From Polyangiaceae bacterium (GTDB taxonomy: Bacteria > Myxococcota_A > Polyangia > Polyangiales > Polyangiaceae), in NCBI GenBank assembly GCA_029261965.1, contig JAJDAH010000398.1, positions 1 to 35,606 of the forward strand: a stretch of DNA of 35,606 nt. Reading direction: 5' to 3'. Of this stretch, positions 8,104-15,950 are shown piece after piece. The position numbers were made by a program, and so were the translations under genes. The first letter of the stretch is position 1. Each line of letters starts with the position of its first letter. A model generated the notes under the pieces. The model was not told the DNA's origin. It searched no databases and saw only the letters and a program-made list of their open reading frames with translations.

Positions 8104-9058
8104 CGCTCGCGACTCGGCAGCGACGATCTTGCGCACGTTCGCAATCCTCACGCTCGCCGCCGGTTGTGTTCCCGAAGGGCCGGCAACCATCGAAGGCGCA
8201 CCACCGGCTCCGCACGAAGTCGCTACGTGGACGTTCGCCGCGCCGTCCGCCGCCGCCACGATCGCTTCGTTGTGGCCTGCCGGCGAGGGCGCGCCCACCC
8301 GAGGGAGGCGCCAGATGTCCACGTCGAGAGCCGGGAGCTCGCTCGTCGCGACGCCGAGCGGGGCCGACCCCTACTTTCTGTGGAAGTTCGAACAGCCCAT
8401 CCAAGCCTCAGCCGTGACGATCATCGTCGATGCAGGCAAGGCCGGCGTTCTTCAACTGTTCTGGTCGTCGGCACATTGTCCGACGTTCCGGGAAACGTGC
8501 AGTCTCACCCGACACCTCCGCTCGGGGGCCAACCGCGTCGACTTTCTCGTCGATTTCAACGTGCCGCTTCGCGAGCTGAGGCTGGATCTCCCGGGCGAGA
8601 AGGGAGAGCGCTTCACCTTCGAAAGCATCCAGCTACTCGGCGTGGCGGAGTTCGGCACGCTGTGGGAGCCGCGTGCGGGCCACACCACGCTCAGAGCGGA
8701 CCCGGCGGGCATGCTTCTGACAGCAATCGAGACGGATCCCTGGGCGACGATTGATACACCGGGGCTCGAAGCACGATGGGTGGACACGGTTGAAGTCGTG
8801 ATGTCCGCGGCGACGGGTACCCGAGCATTCCTGTTCTGGCGGGGCGAGGCGTGCGCGAATTTCAGCGCTGACTGCGCCGTAGCGCTGTCGCCAAGCGACG
8901 GCGGCCGGACCGCGCAAACGGCTCGGCTCGCTGGCCTCGAACGCTGGGAGGGCCGTGTGGATGGCTTACGGCTGGATCCCAGTGAGCAACCGGGCTCCTT
9001 CGTGATCGAGCGACTATCCTTATTGCGGGATCTCACCGCCGGCAGCCCTGCGCCGTGA
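8066..9058 (+). CDS. Lipoprotein with two tandem copies of the beta module of the upstream GT
   Basis: I place the start at GTG 8066, preceded by AGGAG (8051-8055); an in-frame ATG at 8042 is possible, and both overlap the giant GT gene. The N-terminus has a short hydrophobic run ending ILTLAAGC, a lipobox with Cys34 as lipidated residue (330-residue numbering). Two homologous beta modules follow. Each has FW, then Cys at +5, Phe at +8, Cys at +12 from the Trp (W133/C138/F141/C145 and W258/C263/F266/C270) and ends in LRLD...SIQLL or LRLDP...RLSLL. The paired Cys in each module suggest a disulfide, consistent with export. A glycan-binding role is plausible because the same module is fused to a GT at the left edge. 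No enzyme motif is seen. Confidence 0.82.
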   Translation: MKLIRGFINSHPDARDSAATILRTFAILTLAAGCVPEGPATIEGAPPAPHEVATWTFAAPSAAATIASLWPAGEGAPTRGRRQMSTSRAGSSLVATPSGADPYFLWKFEQPIQASAVTIIVDAGKAGVLQLFWSSAHCPTFRETCSLTRHLRSGANRVDFLVDFNVPLRELRLDLPGEKGERFTFESIQLLGVAEFGTLWEPRAGHTTLRADPAGMLLTAIETDPWATIDTPGLEARWVDTVEVVMSAATGTRAFLFWRGEACANFSADCAVALSPSDGGRTAQTARLAGLERWEGRVDGLRLDPSEQPGSFVIERLSLLRDLTAGSPAP

Positions 9059-9137
9059 GACAAAACAGCACCGGCCCGCTCGGTGAGCAGGCCTGATTGC
9101 TGTCTGGAAGCCTTGGTTTGGAGTGTCCCGAGACGGC

Positions 9138-9563
9138 TCAGGTGCCGCCGGCGCCAGCGTTGCCAGCCATGCCAGCCGCTCCGCCCATGGCATCGACCAT
9201 GACGTCGTTGGCGGCATCGCCGTTCGACATCACGTCGTCGCTGGCATCGGACCCGCCCATGCCTGCCACGCCGCCAGCGCCACCGCCGGTACCGCCGGTA
9301 CCGCCGCCGGTACCGCCCGTGCCGCCGCCAGTACCACCGGTACCGACGCCGCCAGTACCGCCGCTGCCGCCCGTGCCGCCGGTACCACCGGTGCCACCGC
9401 CGCCAGAGCCGCTGACTCCGCCCTCGGCACCAGCGGACCCGCCGCTGCCGAAAGCGCCATCGCCACCGCTACCACCGCAAGCAACGAACACGCTGCTCGA
9501 GACAACAACCGTTGCGACCAAGACCAAGCCTTTGTGACTTCGCACTATCCCCGGAATTTTCAC
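9138..9563 (-). CDS. Gly/Thr-rich lipoprotein
   Basis: The 141-residue product has a signal peptide (LVLVATVVVSSSVFVAC, Cys of the lipobox followed by GGSGG), then about 75 residues dominated by GGT, GGS and GGTGGG units, then a short tail (DASDDVMSNGDAANDVMVDAMGG). Start is GTG at 9563; a GTG at 9545 would give a more usual signal peptide length, and neither has a clear ribosome site. There is no folded domain of recognisable family. In Polyangia such Gly-rich stretches normally link a lipidated N-terminus to a domain; here the protein ends soon after, so it may be a spacer, a substrate for glycosylation, or a truncated relic. It lies 82 bases downstream of the TMTC-like gene on the same strand. 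Confidence 0.75.
   Translation of the reverse strand: MKIPGIVRSHKGLVLVATVVVSSSVFVACGGSGGDGAFGSGGSAGAEGGVSGSGGGGTGGTGGTGGSGGTGGVGTGGTGGGTGGTGGGTGGTGGGAGGVAGMGGSDASDDVMSNGDAANDVMVDAMGGAAGMAGNAGAGGT
9262..9480 (-). repeat. Gly-rich low-complexity repeat with recurring GGTACC
   Basis: Within the Gly/Thr-rich lipoprotein gene, units such as GGTACCGGCGGT recur with imperfect spacing, and the hexamer GGTACC occurs five times between about 9288 and 9400. The repeat keeps the reading frame (multiples of three) and codes for GGT/GGS triplets. It is a coding repeat likely to vary in length between strains, not a non-coding array. Confidence 0.7.
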
Positions 9564-9645
9564 GGGTTGAATTTGGTCCAGCCCCGTCGTGAAGTCAACT
9601 CTTCGGCGCCTGTGGATAAGATCTGGTTCAGTTTTGGCGCTTTCT

Positions 9646-11190
9646 CTACGGATCTGGTCGGCCGGCGACGCAGGCGGGGGCTTGGGCGGGCTCGAGTGCC
9701 GCGCATCGCCGCGCGCGGTTCATACCCCTCCGGTGTCTTCCGCCGAGGCGCTCTATCTCTAGGATCCCCACGCGCGCCCCACGGACGTCGCCACGGGTAA
9801 GCTGGTTGTGCACGCGCGTCACTCGGGCCGACAAGTAATTGGGGTCGAGGGCGATTGCCCGCTCGATACTCGCGTCGGCACCGTCGAGGTCGCCAGCCAG
9901 TCGGCGAACTCGGGACAGTCCGGTCCAGGCTCGTGGAGAAGTCGGTGCGCGCTCCGTGGCGGCCAACCACAAGGTGGCATCGCTGGCCCATGCGGCCGCG
10001 GCCAGCTGGGCGTACACGAGCGGCGGCAAGAGTGCGGCCGCCAAAGCCGGCGTCCGCCAAGTCGGCGCAAGGCGAGCCGCGACGCGGTCCGCGATCCATC
10101 CCCAAACCAGTCCCCCTCCAAGAGCCGCGAGAAAAAGATACCTGTCCGCGTAGGCGTTGATGGGGCCCACGAGAGGCGAAGTCGGGAGCGGCGCGAGCAT
10201 TGCGATGGCGATCCCGGCCGAAGGTATGCGAGTGGACCGATGCCGCGCCGTCCACACCACCGCGACGAGAATCAGCATGAAACCGACGAGCCACCAGGGC
10301 GACGCCGTCGGAGCGGGCGCATATTCTGGAGACCAGTCGATGGGCACCAGGGCGTCGACCACGGAGTGAACCTCATACCGGGCCGTGTCGAGCACTTTCT
10401 CGAACGCCGTACGGTCCACGAGCGCCAGTGGCACGTCGTCGCGGCCGCTCGTGCGAAGCCATGTCCGCCAGGTTCCCCAGCCTCCCAGAACGACCCCAAA
10501 AGCAGCAAGAGTCACCATCCGTGCTCGAACCCAGTGCCAGCTTCTACGCTGGACGACGATGATGCCGATCGCGAGGGGCACGAGAGCGACTGCGCTCTCC
10601 TTGCCGAACAACCCCACGAGCCACGCCAGCGCGGCGACAGCTGCTCTGTCCACCGGCTTGCGCGATGGATGAGGCGTAAAAAGGAGCGCGAGCGCGATCA
10701 ACACACCGATACCAGCGATCAAATCCTCGCGATAGTTGACCGCTGCAACCACTTCGGCATGCGCTGGATGCATGGCGAAGAGCAAGCCAGCGACCAGCGC
10801 AACCCGTCGGCGACGTGTGATGTAGAACGCCGCGAACCCGGCGGCTACGCAGGCCGCACCGTACAAGAGCAGCGAGTGCACGTGATAGCCGAACGGACGC
10901 AACGAAAAGAGCTGTCGGTCGAGCCACATCGACGCGATCATCGCCGGGCGAGTCGCATCGACCACTGCGTGCTCGGTGCCTTCCCCGGTGACCGACACCC
11001 TGAGCAGCCACGACAACGGTTGAAGCAAGGACCGGTTTTGAACGATGGTCCAGTGGTCGTCGTAGACGAAACCGTGGGTGAGCGTCGGCGCGAACGTGAT
11101 GCCGGCCACCAGCGCGATCAGGACGATGCCGATCTTCAGCCGACGCGAGGCCTTCGCGCGGGGCGCCGGTCCTTCGACTTGTCCCGCCAC
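9646..11190 (-). CDS. TMTC-like GT-C membrane protein with C-terminal TPRs
   Basis: The 514-residue protein starts with a basic N-terminus and a first membrane segment (residues 19-37), then GFVYDDHWTIVQN, where Asp44-Asp45 sit in the first periplasmic loop as in GT-C glycosyltransferases of the TMTC/PMT type. Further family-like features are the AMHPAHAEVVAAVNYREDLIAG segment near residue 150 and about ten hydrophobic helices to residue ~400. The tail (about 412-480) has two TPR-like units (LAGDLDGADASIERAIALDPNY). Eukaryotic TMTC proteins are O-mannosyltransferases using polyprenyl-linked mannose; bacterial relatives are mostly uncharacterised. It starts only 26 bases from rmlD on the opposite strand and is followed by the Gly/Thr-rich lipoprotein. 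Family resemblance is good; activity is inferred. Confidence 0.8.
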   Translation of the reverse strand: MAGQVEGPAPRAKASRRLKIGIVLIALVAGITFAPTLTHGFVYDDHWTIVQNRSLLQPLSWLLRVSVTGEGTEHAVVDATRPAMIASMWLDRQLFSLRPFGYHVHSLLLYGAACVAAGFAAFYITRRRRVALVAGLLFAMHPAHAEVVAAVNYREDLIAGIGVLIALALLFTPHPSRKPVDRAAVAALAWLVGLFGKESAVALVPLAIGIIVVQRRSWHWVRARMVTLAAFGVVLGGWGTWRTWLRTSGRDDVPLALVDRTAFEKVLDTARYEVHSVVDALVPIDWSPEYAPAPTASPWWLVGFMLILVAVVWTARHRSTRIPSAGIAIAMLAPLPTSPLVGPINAYADRYLFLAALGGGLVWGWIADRVAARLAPTWRTPALAAALLPPLVYAQLAAAAWASDATLWLAATERAPTSPRAWTGLSRVRRLAGDLDGADASIERAIALDPNYLSARVTRVHNQLTRGDVRGARVGILEIERLGGRHRRGMNRARRCAALEPAQAPACVAGRPDP

Positions 11191-11216
11191 GAGAGCGTTC
11201 TATCATCCAGGCCCCC

Positions 11217-12113
11217 GTGAAGGTTCTTCTCTTCGGTGCGAACGGCCAGCTCGGCTACGAGCTACGGCATCTGCTCGCCTCGCGTGTCGAGCTGAGCGCC
11301 CCCGCGCGCGAAGACTCCGACTTTCGGCGGATCGACGAACTCGGCGACTTGGTACGGTCCGTCCGACCGAGCGTCATCGTGAACGCGGTCGCCTACAACG
11401 AGGTAGATGGGGCGGAGTCGGACCCGGCGGGAGCCATGCAAGTCAACGCCAACGCCGTCCGCGCCCTCGGAGCGGAGGCCAAGCGGACCGGGGCCGCGCT
11501 GATTCACTACTCCACGGACTTCGTATTCGATGGAGAAAAGACGACGCCGTACACCGAAGACGACGAAACCAATCCTCTCGGCGCCTACGGGGCGTCGAAA
11601 CGAGCGGGCGAACTCGCCCTGGAGGAAATCGAAGCACCGGCGATCATCCTGAGGACCGCGTGGGTCTACAGCCTCCGCCGAAAGAGCTTCGTGTCAGCGA
11701 TGTTGAAATGGGCCCGGCAGCGCCCCGAACTCAGGGTGGTCAGCGATCAGGTCGGTAGCCCGACGTGGTGTCGGGACCTGGCGGAAGCCTCTGTCGAGCT
11801 GATCGGCCGCCTCGGCGACGAACCCGGGGTGAGCGCGCGGGAACATCGGGGCATCTACCACCTCGCGGGAAGCGGCCAGTGCAGCCGGCATCAGCTGGTC
11901 GAAGCGATGCTGAAATCGCACCCCGCCGACGGGAGCCTGGTCTGCAAGGACGTCATCCCGACGACGAGCGACGAATTTCCGGCGCCGGCAAAGCGGCCGA
12001 AGTTCGCGCCGCTCGACTGCAGTCGAATCGACGAACGGCTTGGGATCCGCCTGCGTCCGTGGCAAGAGGGCCTGTCGGACGCGTTGAACTCACCGCCAGC
12101 CCCAAGCGAATGA
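11217..12113 (+). CDS. rmlD: dTDP-4-dehydrorhamnose reductase
   Basis: The 298-residue protein catalyses the NAD(P)H-dependent last step of dTDP-L-rhamnose synthesis. It begins (GTG 11217) with KVLLFGANGQLGYELRHL, the GxxGxxG Rossmann motif of RmlD. It has NAVAYNEVDGAE, YSTDFVFDG and the catalytic YGASK (Tyr124, Lys128), followed by LRTAWVYS and the substrate-side VSDQVGSPT. Its length is normal. The stop overlaps the rmlB start (ATGA, 12110-12113), so D-B-A form one operon. No Shine-Dalgarno is evident before the GTG, and only 26 bases separate it from the divergent TMTC-like gene, so the promoter must lie within that gene's 5' coding sequence. Assignment is firm. Confidence 0.95.
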   Translation: MKVLLFGANGQLGYELRHLLASRVELSAPAREDSDFRRIDELGDLVRSVRPSVIVNAVAYNEVDGAESDPAGAMQVNANAVRALGAEAKRTGAALIHYSTDFVFDGEKTTPYTEDDETNPLGAYGASKRAGELALEEIEAPAIILRTAWVYSLRRKSFVSAMLKWARQRPELRVVSDQVGSPTWCRDLAEASVELIGRLGDEPGVSAREHRGIYHLAGSGQCSRHQLVEAMLKSHPADGSLVCKDVIPTTSDEFPAPAKRPKFAPLDCSRIDERLGIRLRPWQEGLSDALNSPPAPSE

Positions 12114-13168
12114 AGAAGACCTATCTCGTCACCGGCGGAGCAGGATTCATCGGTTCGAACCTCGTTCATTGGCTGCTCGACTCGTCGCCAGACGCGCAGG
12201 TGATCGTGCTCGACAAGCTCACCTACGCCGGGCATCTCGAGAGCCTCGAGCCCGCCAGCCGCAATCCGCGATACGAGTTCGTGCGCGGCGACATCGGCGA
12301 CCGGACAGAGGTCGAGAGCCTATTTCGACGGATCGAACCCGACGTGGTCTTCAATCTCGCGGCCGAGTCTCACGTCGACCGTTCGATCGAGGGTCCCGCC
12401 GCTTTCGTTCAAACCAACATCGTCGGTACGTTCGTGATGCTCGACGTGGCGCTCCACTGGTCCCGCGGTCGCGAGAAACCCCCGACGTTCGTTCACGTGT
12501 CGACGGACGAGGTCTACGGGTCCCTCGGAGCCGAAGGTCGCTTCACCGAAGAGTCTCAATATCAGCCGAACTCGCCATACGCGGCGTCGAAAGCTGGCGC
12601 TGACCACCTCGCACGTGCGTACTTCCACACCTACGGGCTGCCAGTGGTGACGACGAACTGCTCGAACAACTACGGGCCGTATCAATTCCCAGAGAAGCTG
12701 ATCCCTTTGGTCACGCTGAATGCCATCGAGAGCAAGCCCCTCCCGGTCTACGGCGACGGGCTCAACGTCCGCGATTGGCTGTTCGTGCGCGACCATTGCG
12801 AAGCGCTGCATCTGGTCGCCGAGCGCGGCGAACCCGGCGAGACGTACAACATCGGCGGCAACGAAGAGCGCACGACTCTCGACATGGTTCGGGGGATCTG
12901 CCGCGTGCTCGACGAGAGCGGTCCCAAGAGAACGACTCCACACCACGAGCTGATCCGACACGTCGATGATCGCCCGGGCCACGATCGCAGATACGCAATC
13001 GACGCGTCGAAGATCACCGAGACCCTCGGCTGGCGGCCAAAAACGAGCTTCGACGACGGTTTGGAGCAAACAGTCCGTTGGTACGTGGAAAACCGCGAAT
13101 GGTGCGAGCGAGTTGCCAAAGGCGTCTACGAACGCGAGCGTTTGGGGCTCGCTCGGGGAGAAAAATGA
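12110..13168 (+). CDS. rmlB: dTDP-glucose 4,6-dehydratase
   Basis: The ATG at 12110 overlaps the rmlD stop and gives 352 residues, the family norm; the open frame continues upstream only as a shadow of rmlD. The enzyme converts dTDP-glucose to dTDP-4-keto-6-deoxyglucose with bound NAD. TGGAGFIGSNLVH (8-20) is the dinucleotide motif, ESHVDRSI is a family signature, STDEVYG lies near residue 131 and the catalytic YAASK at about 157-161. NNYGPYQFPEKLIPL and DGLNVRDWLFVRDH are diagnostic of RmlB among extended SDRs. The gene is translationally coupled on both sides by ATGA. Certain assignment. Confidence 0.97.
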   Translation: MKKTYLVTGGAGFIGSNLVHWLLDSSPDAQVIVLDKLTYAGHLESLEPASRNPRYEFVRGDIGDRTEVESLFRRIEPDVVFNLAAESHVDRSIEGPAAFVQTNIVGTFVMLDVALHWSRGREKPPTFVHVSTDEVYGSLGAEGRFTEESQYQPNSPYAASKAGADHLARAYFHTYGLPVVTTNCSNNYGPYQFPEKLIPLVTLNAIESKPLPVYGDGLNVRDWLFVRDHCEALHLVAERGEPGETYNIGGNEERTTLDMVRGICRVLDESGPKRTTPHHELIRHVDDRPGHDRRYAIDASKITETLGWRPKTSFDDGLEQTVRWYVENREWCERVAKGVYERERLGLARGEK

Positions 13169-14244
13169 AGGGACTGGTACTCGCGGGGGGGTCGGGCAAA
13201 CGACTGCGGCCAATGACCCACACCGGCGCGAAGCAGCTCGTACCAGTCGCCAACCGCCCTGTGCTGTTCTACGTGATCGACAACCTCACCGACGCCGGCG
13301 TCACCGACATCGGTGTCATCATTTCGCCGGAGACCGGAGAGGAAATTCGCTCGGTCCTCGGGGATGGCTCTCGTTGGAACGCGAAGCTGACGTTCATCCA
13401 ACAGGAACGCGCCAGTGGCCTGGCTCACGCCGTAGCGACCGCCAAGGACTTCCTCGGAGCTTCGGACTTCGTCATGTTTTTGGGCGACAATCTCATCGGT
13501 ACGAAGATCAGAGAAAGCGTGGCTCGATTTCGGGCGCACCCCGAGCTCGCCGCATCGCTGATGCTCAAGGAGGTAGATAATCCGTCCGCGTTCGGCGTGG
13601 CGGAGGTCGACGCCAGCGGAAAGGTCATCAGCCTCGTCGAAAAACCCAAGGAGCCGAAGAGCAACTTGGCGCTCGTCGGGATCTATATGTTTCGCTCGAG
13701 TGTGTTCGAAGCGATCGCCGAGATCCAGCCGTCGGCTCGCGGCGAGCTCGAGATAACCGACGCCATTGCACGGCTCATCGAAAAGGGTGGCACCGTCGAT
13801 TTCAGTCGAGTCGATTCGTGGTGGCTCGACACGGGAAAAAAGGACGATGTGCTCCGGGCGAACGATACGGTGCTCGACGATTGGCTGACCGCTGAGACGA
13901 ACGGCGATGTCGACGCCGAGAGCAGCGTCACCGGGCGCGTTCGGATCGGCAAGGGCGCCAAGATCGTCCGATCCACCGTCCGAGGCCCAGTGGTGATCGG
14001 TGAGAACGCGCGGATCAGCGATTCGTTCATCGGACCTTTCACCTCGATCGGAGACGGTGTCCGCGTCGATCAATCGAGGGTCGAGCATTCGGTGATTCTG
14101 CGAGACGCCACCATCGAAAAGGTGCCGTCGCTCGAGGATTCACTGGTCGGCAAGCGCGTCGTCGTTGCGCCTGGACGCGCACACGGCGGTGCCCTTTCGC
14201 TCATGGTTGGCGACGACAGCGTCGTTCACCTGTCGAAGACTTGA
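13165..14244 (+). CDS. rmlA: Glucose-1-phosphate thymidylyltransferase, long form
   Basis: The ATG at 13165 overlaps the rmlB stop and yields 359 residues. The enzyme makes dTDP-glucose from dTTP and glucose-1-phosphate, the entry step to dTDP-rhamnose. The N-terminus, KGLVLAGGSGKRLRPMTH then KQLVPVANRPVLFYV, is the nucleotidyltransferase signature; FLGDNL contains the metal-binding Asp, and LVEKPKEP and SWWLDTGKKDD follow in order. Unlike the 290-residue RmlA of enterobacteria, it has a C-terminal left-handed beta-helix tail (residues ~245-345; VRIGKGAKIVRSTV, GPVVIGENARI, GPFTSIGDGV), as in the long-form subfamily common in actinobacteria and archaea. The gene ends three bases from the converging rmlC. 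Confidence 0.95.
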   Translation: MKGLVLAGGSGKRLRPMTHTGAKQLVPVANRPVLFYVIDNLTDAGVTDIGVIISPETGEEIRSVLGDGSRWNAKLTFIQQERASGLAHAVATAKDFLGASDFVMFLGDNLIGTKIRESVARFRAHPELAASLMLKEVDNPSAFGVAEVDASGKVISLVEKPKEPKSNLALVGIYMFRSSVFEAIAEIQPSARGELEITDAIARLIEKGGTVDFSRVDSWWLDTGKKDDVLRANDTVLDDWLTAETNGDVDAESSVTGRVRIGKGAKIVRSTVRGPVVIGENARISDSFIGPFTSIGDGVRVDQSRVEHSVILRDATIEKVPSLEDSLVGKRVVVAPGRAHGGALSLMVGDDSVVHLSKT

Positions 14245-14247
14245 GCT

Positions 14248-14817
14248 TCAGCCCTTCTGAAACTCGAAATTGTGCTCGGCATCGGCGAGGGTCGGGGCAG
14301 CGAGATCTTTGTCGGAAACGAAGGTCGGCGGAATCGGCCACTCGATGCCGATGGCGGGATCCGAAAACACTATCGCTCTCTCAGCCGCCGGCGTGTGCAC
14401 CTCCGTGCACTTGTAGAGGACCAAGGTCTCGTCGCTGAGCGCGAGAAACGCGTGCGCAAACCCCGGCGGAACCCAAAGGGCGAGTCGGTTGTCCTCGGTG
14501 AGCTCGCGGCCCACCCATTTTCCGAAGCTCGGCGAACCTCGGCGAATGTCGACGGCGACGTCGAAAATCGCGCCGGTCAGCGCGCGGACGAGCTTGCCCA
14601 TGGGGTGCGGTTCCAGCTGGTAGTGAAGGCCCCGAAGCGTTCCGCGCTTCGAGGAGCTGAGGTTGTCTTGCACGAACGTCTCAGCGAAACCCGCCGCCTC
14701 GTAGGTGAGCTTCGAGTAGAGCTCCGAGAAGAACCCGCGGCCGTCCTTGGCGCAGCCAGCCTCGACGACGAGGACCCCGTCGAGCTCGGTGCTCGATATC
14801 TTGACCGGCATTGGCAT
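14248..14817 (-). CDS. rmlC: dTDP-4-dehydrorhamnose 3,5-epimerase
   Basis: The 189-residue cupin catalyses the double epimerisation between RmlB and RmlD. RGLHYQ supplies the catalytic base His65; WVPPGFAHAFLALSD, LYKCTEVHTP (Tyr135, the proposed acid) and FVSDKD (Asp171, partner of the His) complete the site. The start is either Met1 or Met3 (MPMPVKISS); both lack a strong ribosome site. It completes the pathway with rmlD-B-A but is on the opposite strand, tail to tail, so it needs its own promoter, presumably in 14818-14937. Firm assignment. Confidence 0.95.
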   Translation of the reverse strand: MPMPVKISSTELDGVLVVEAGCAKDGRGFFSELYSKLTYEAAGFAETFVQDNLSSSKRGTLRGLHYQLEPHPMGKLVRALTGAIFDVAVDIRRGSPSFGKWVGRELTEDNRLALWVPPGFAHAFLALSDETLVLYKCTEVHTPAAERAIVFSDPAIGIEWPIPPTFVSDKDLAAPTLADAEHNFEFQKG

Positions 14818-14937
14818 CAGACATTCACCTCGAAAGCGCTTGCGACTTGCCTCCGGATGATGCCGTAAATCGGGTTCCTGGGTCCAGACCGCGTTCGCTT
14901 GCGACTCGCGTGACGCCCTATTAGGTTCTGGTTCCTC

Positions 14938-15939
14938 ATGGCCGGTCTGTCACCCGCCAACGCGTGTGGGTTCATCGAGCTCATGGCGCCCGTAGGGGCG
15001 GACCTGCTCATCAGCGGTTGGCTCTTGCACGAGTCCGGACCGTTCGACGAGATCGAAGTCGAGGTCGATGGGAAGACGGTGGCCAGAGCCGCGCCGACTC
15101 GACGCCCCGACGTCGGCAACGTGTTGAAGAAGATGCCAGGGAGCGAGGCATGCGGATTTCGGTTTCAATTGGCGGCCCCGCCTCCCCGGGGGCGGTTGAC
15201 TCTGCGCGGCATTCGAGGGGCGACGCGCGACAGCGTCTACGAGAGCTTGTATCGCCTCGACCTCGACGAGGTGGTCACTGCGCCCCCCGACCACCTCATC
15301 AAGCGCGTCACTGGCTCGACCGAAGTCAGCTTCTTCCGGTCAGCCGGCCTGCGCACGTATACCGAATTCCGTGATGCGCTCGAGCGCTACCACCCGGAAC
15401 GCATCGGGCACTTGCTCGACTGGGGGTGCGGTTGTGGCCGGATGGCAGTGCATCTCGCGGCGGACCAAGTCGCCGACGAAATCCACGCCTGCGACATCGA
15501 TCGGGAGGCGGTCGAGTGGTGCGCGAACAACGTGCCGGGGGCGGAGTTTCGCCCCATCGATCTCTATCCGCCGACCTCATACGCGGACGACTACTTCGAT
15601 GTAGTCATCAGCTATTCCGTGTTCACGCATCTGACGGAAGAAGCTCAGCACCAGTGGCTGCGCGAACTCAAGCGCATCGTCGCTCCTGGCGGGCTCGTGC
15701 TGACTACGCTGAACGCCGACTATCACGCGCGCGTATGGTTCGGCGAGGAGATGAGCGCCCGACTTTGTCGAGAGGGCTTCGTGGACGTGGGCCAAGACTG
15801 CAACCTCGACGACGTCGCCCCGGACGACTACTACCGCGGCGTGCTGCAGTCGCATTGGTACACGGAGAAGTGGGCCGACCACTTCGAGATCGTCGACTAC
15901 GTCGACGGCACGCAAGCTTTGGTCGTGCTGCGACGCTGA
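14938..15939 (+). CDS. SAM-dependent methyltransferase with N-terminal GW/DV/GF beta module
   Basis: Residues ~130-333 are a class I methyltransferase: LLDWGCGCGRMAVHLA (motif I, about 159-174), ACDIDREAV with the acidic residue binding the ribose, FDVVISYSVFTHL (motif IV region) and LKRIVAPGGLVLTT. Residues ~10-100 are a separate beta module with SGWLL, EVEVDG, RRPDV and CGF, matching two modules inside the giant GT at 3979-8103. The pairing of one module with a methyltransferase and with a GT suggests it binds the common glycan or scaffolds the enzymes. The C-terminal WYTEKWADHF is frequent in sugar or lipid methyltransferases of surface-glycan clusters. The acceptor is unknown; O-methylation of the polysaccharide is a reasonable guess. 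Confidence 0.87.
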   Translation: MAGLSPANACGFIELMAPVGADLLISGWLLHESGPFDEIEVEVDGKTVARAAPTRRPDVGNVLKKMPGSEACGFRFQLAAPPPRGRLTLRGIRGATRDSVYESLYRLDLDEVVTAPPDHLIKRVTGSTEVSFFRSAGLRTYTEFRDALERYHPERIGHLLDWGCGCGRMAVHLAADQVADEIHACDIDREAVEWCANNVPGAEFRPIDLYPPTSYADDYFDVVISYSVFTHLTEEAQHQWLRELKRIVAPGGLVLTTLNADYHARVWFGEEMSARLCREGFVDVGQDCNLDDVAPDDYYRGVLQSHWYTEKWADHFEIVDYVDGTQALVVLRR

Positions 15940-15950
15940 AGGCGACGCCA

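Noticed and set aside
9288-9400. Spaced GGTACC repeats that might be a CRISPR-like or iteron array
   Set aside because: The spacing is in codon multiples and the minus strand encodes an uninterrupted Gly/Thr-rich lipoprotein; there are no unique spacers.
9808-11220. 470-codon open frame on the + strand
   Set aside because: It is fully antisense to the TMTC-like gene, Arg/His/Ser-rich and without any domain; high GC content leaves long open frames on the opposite strand.
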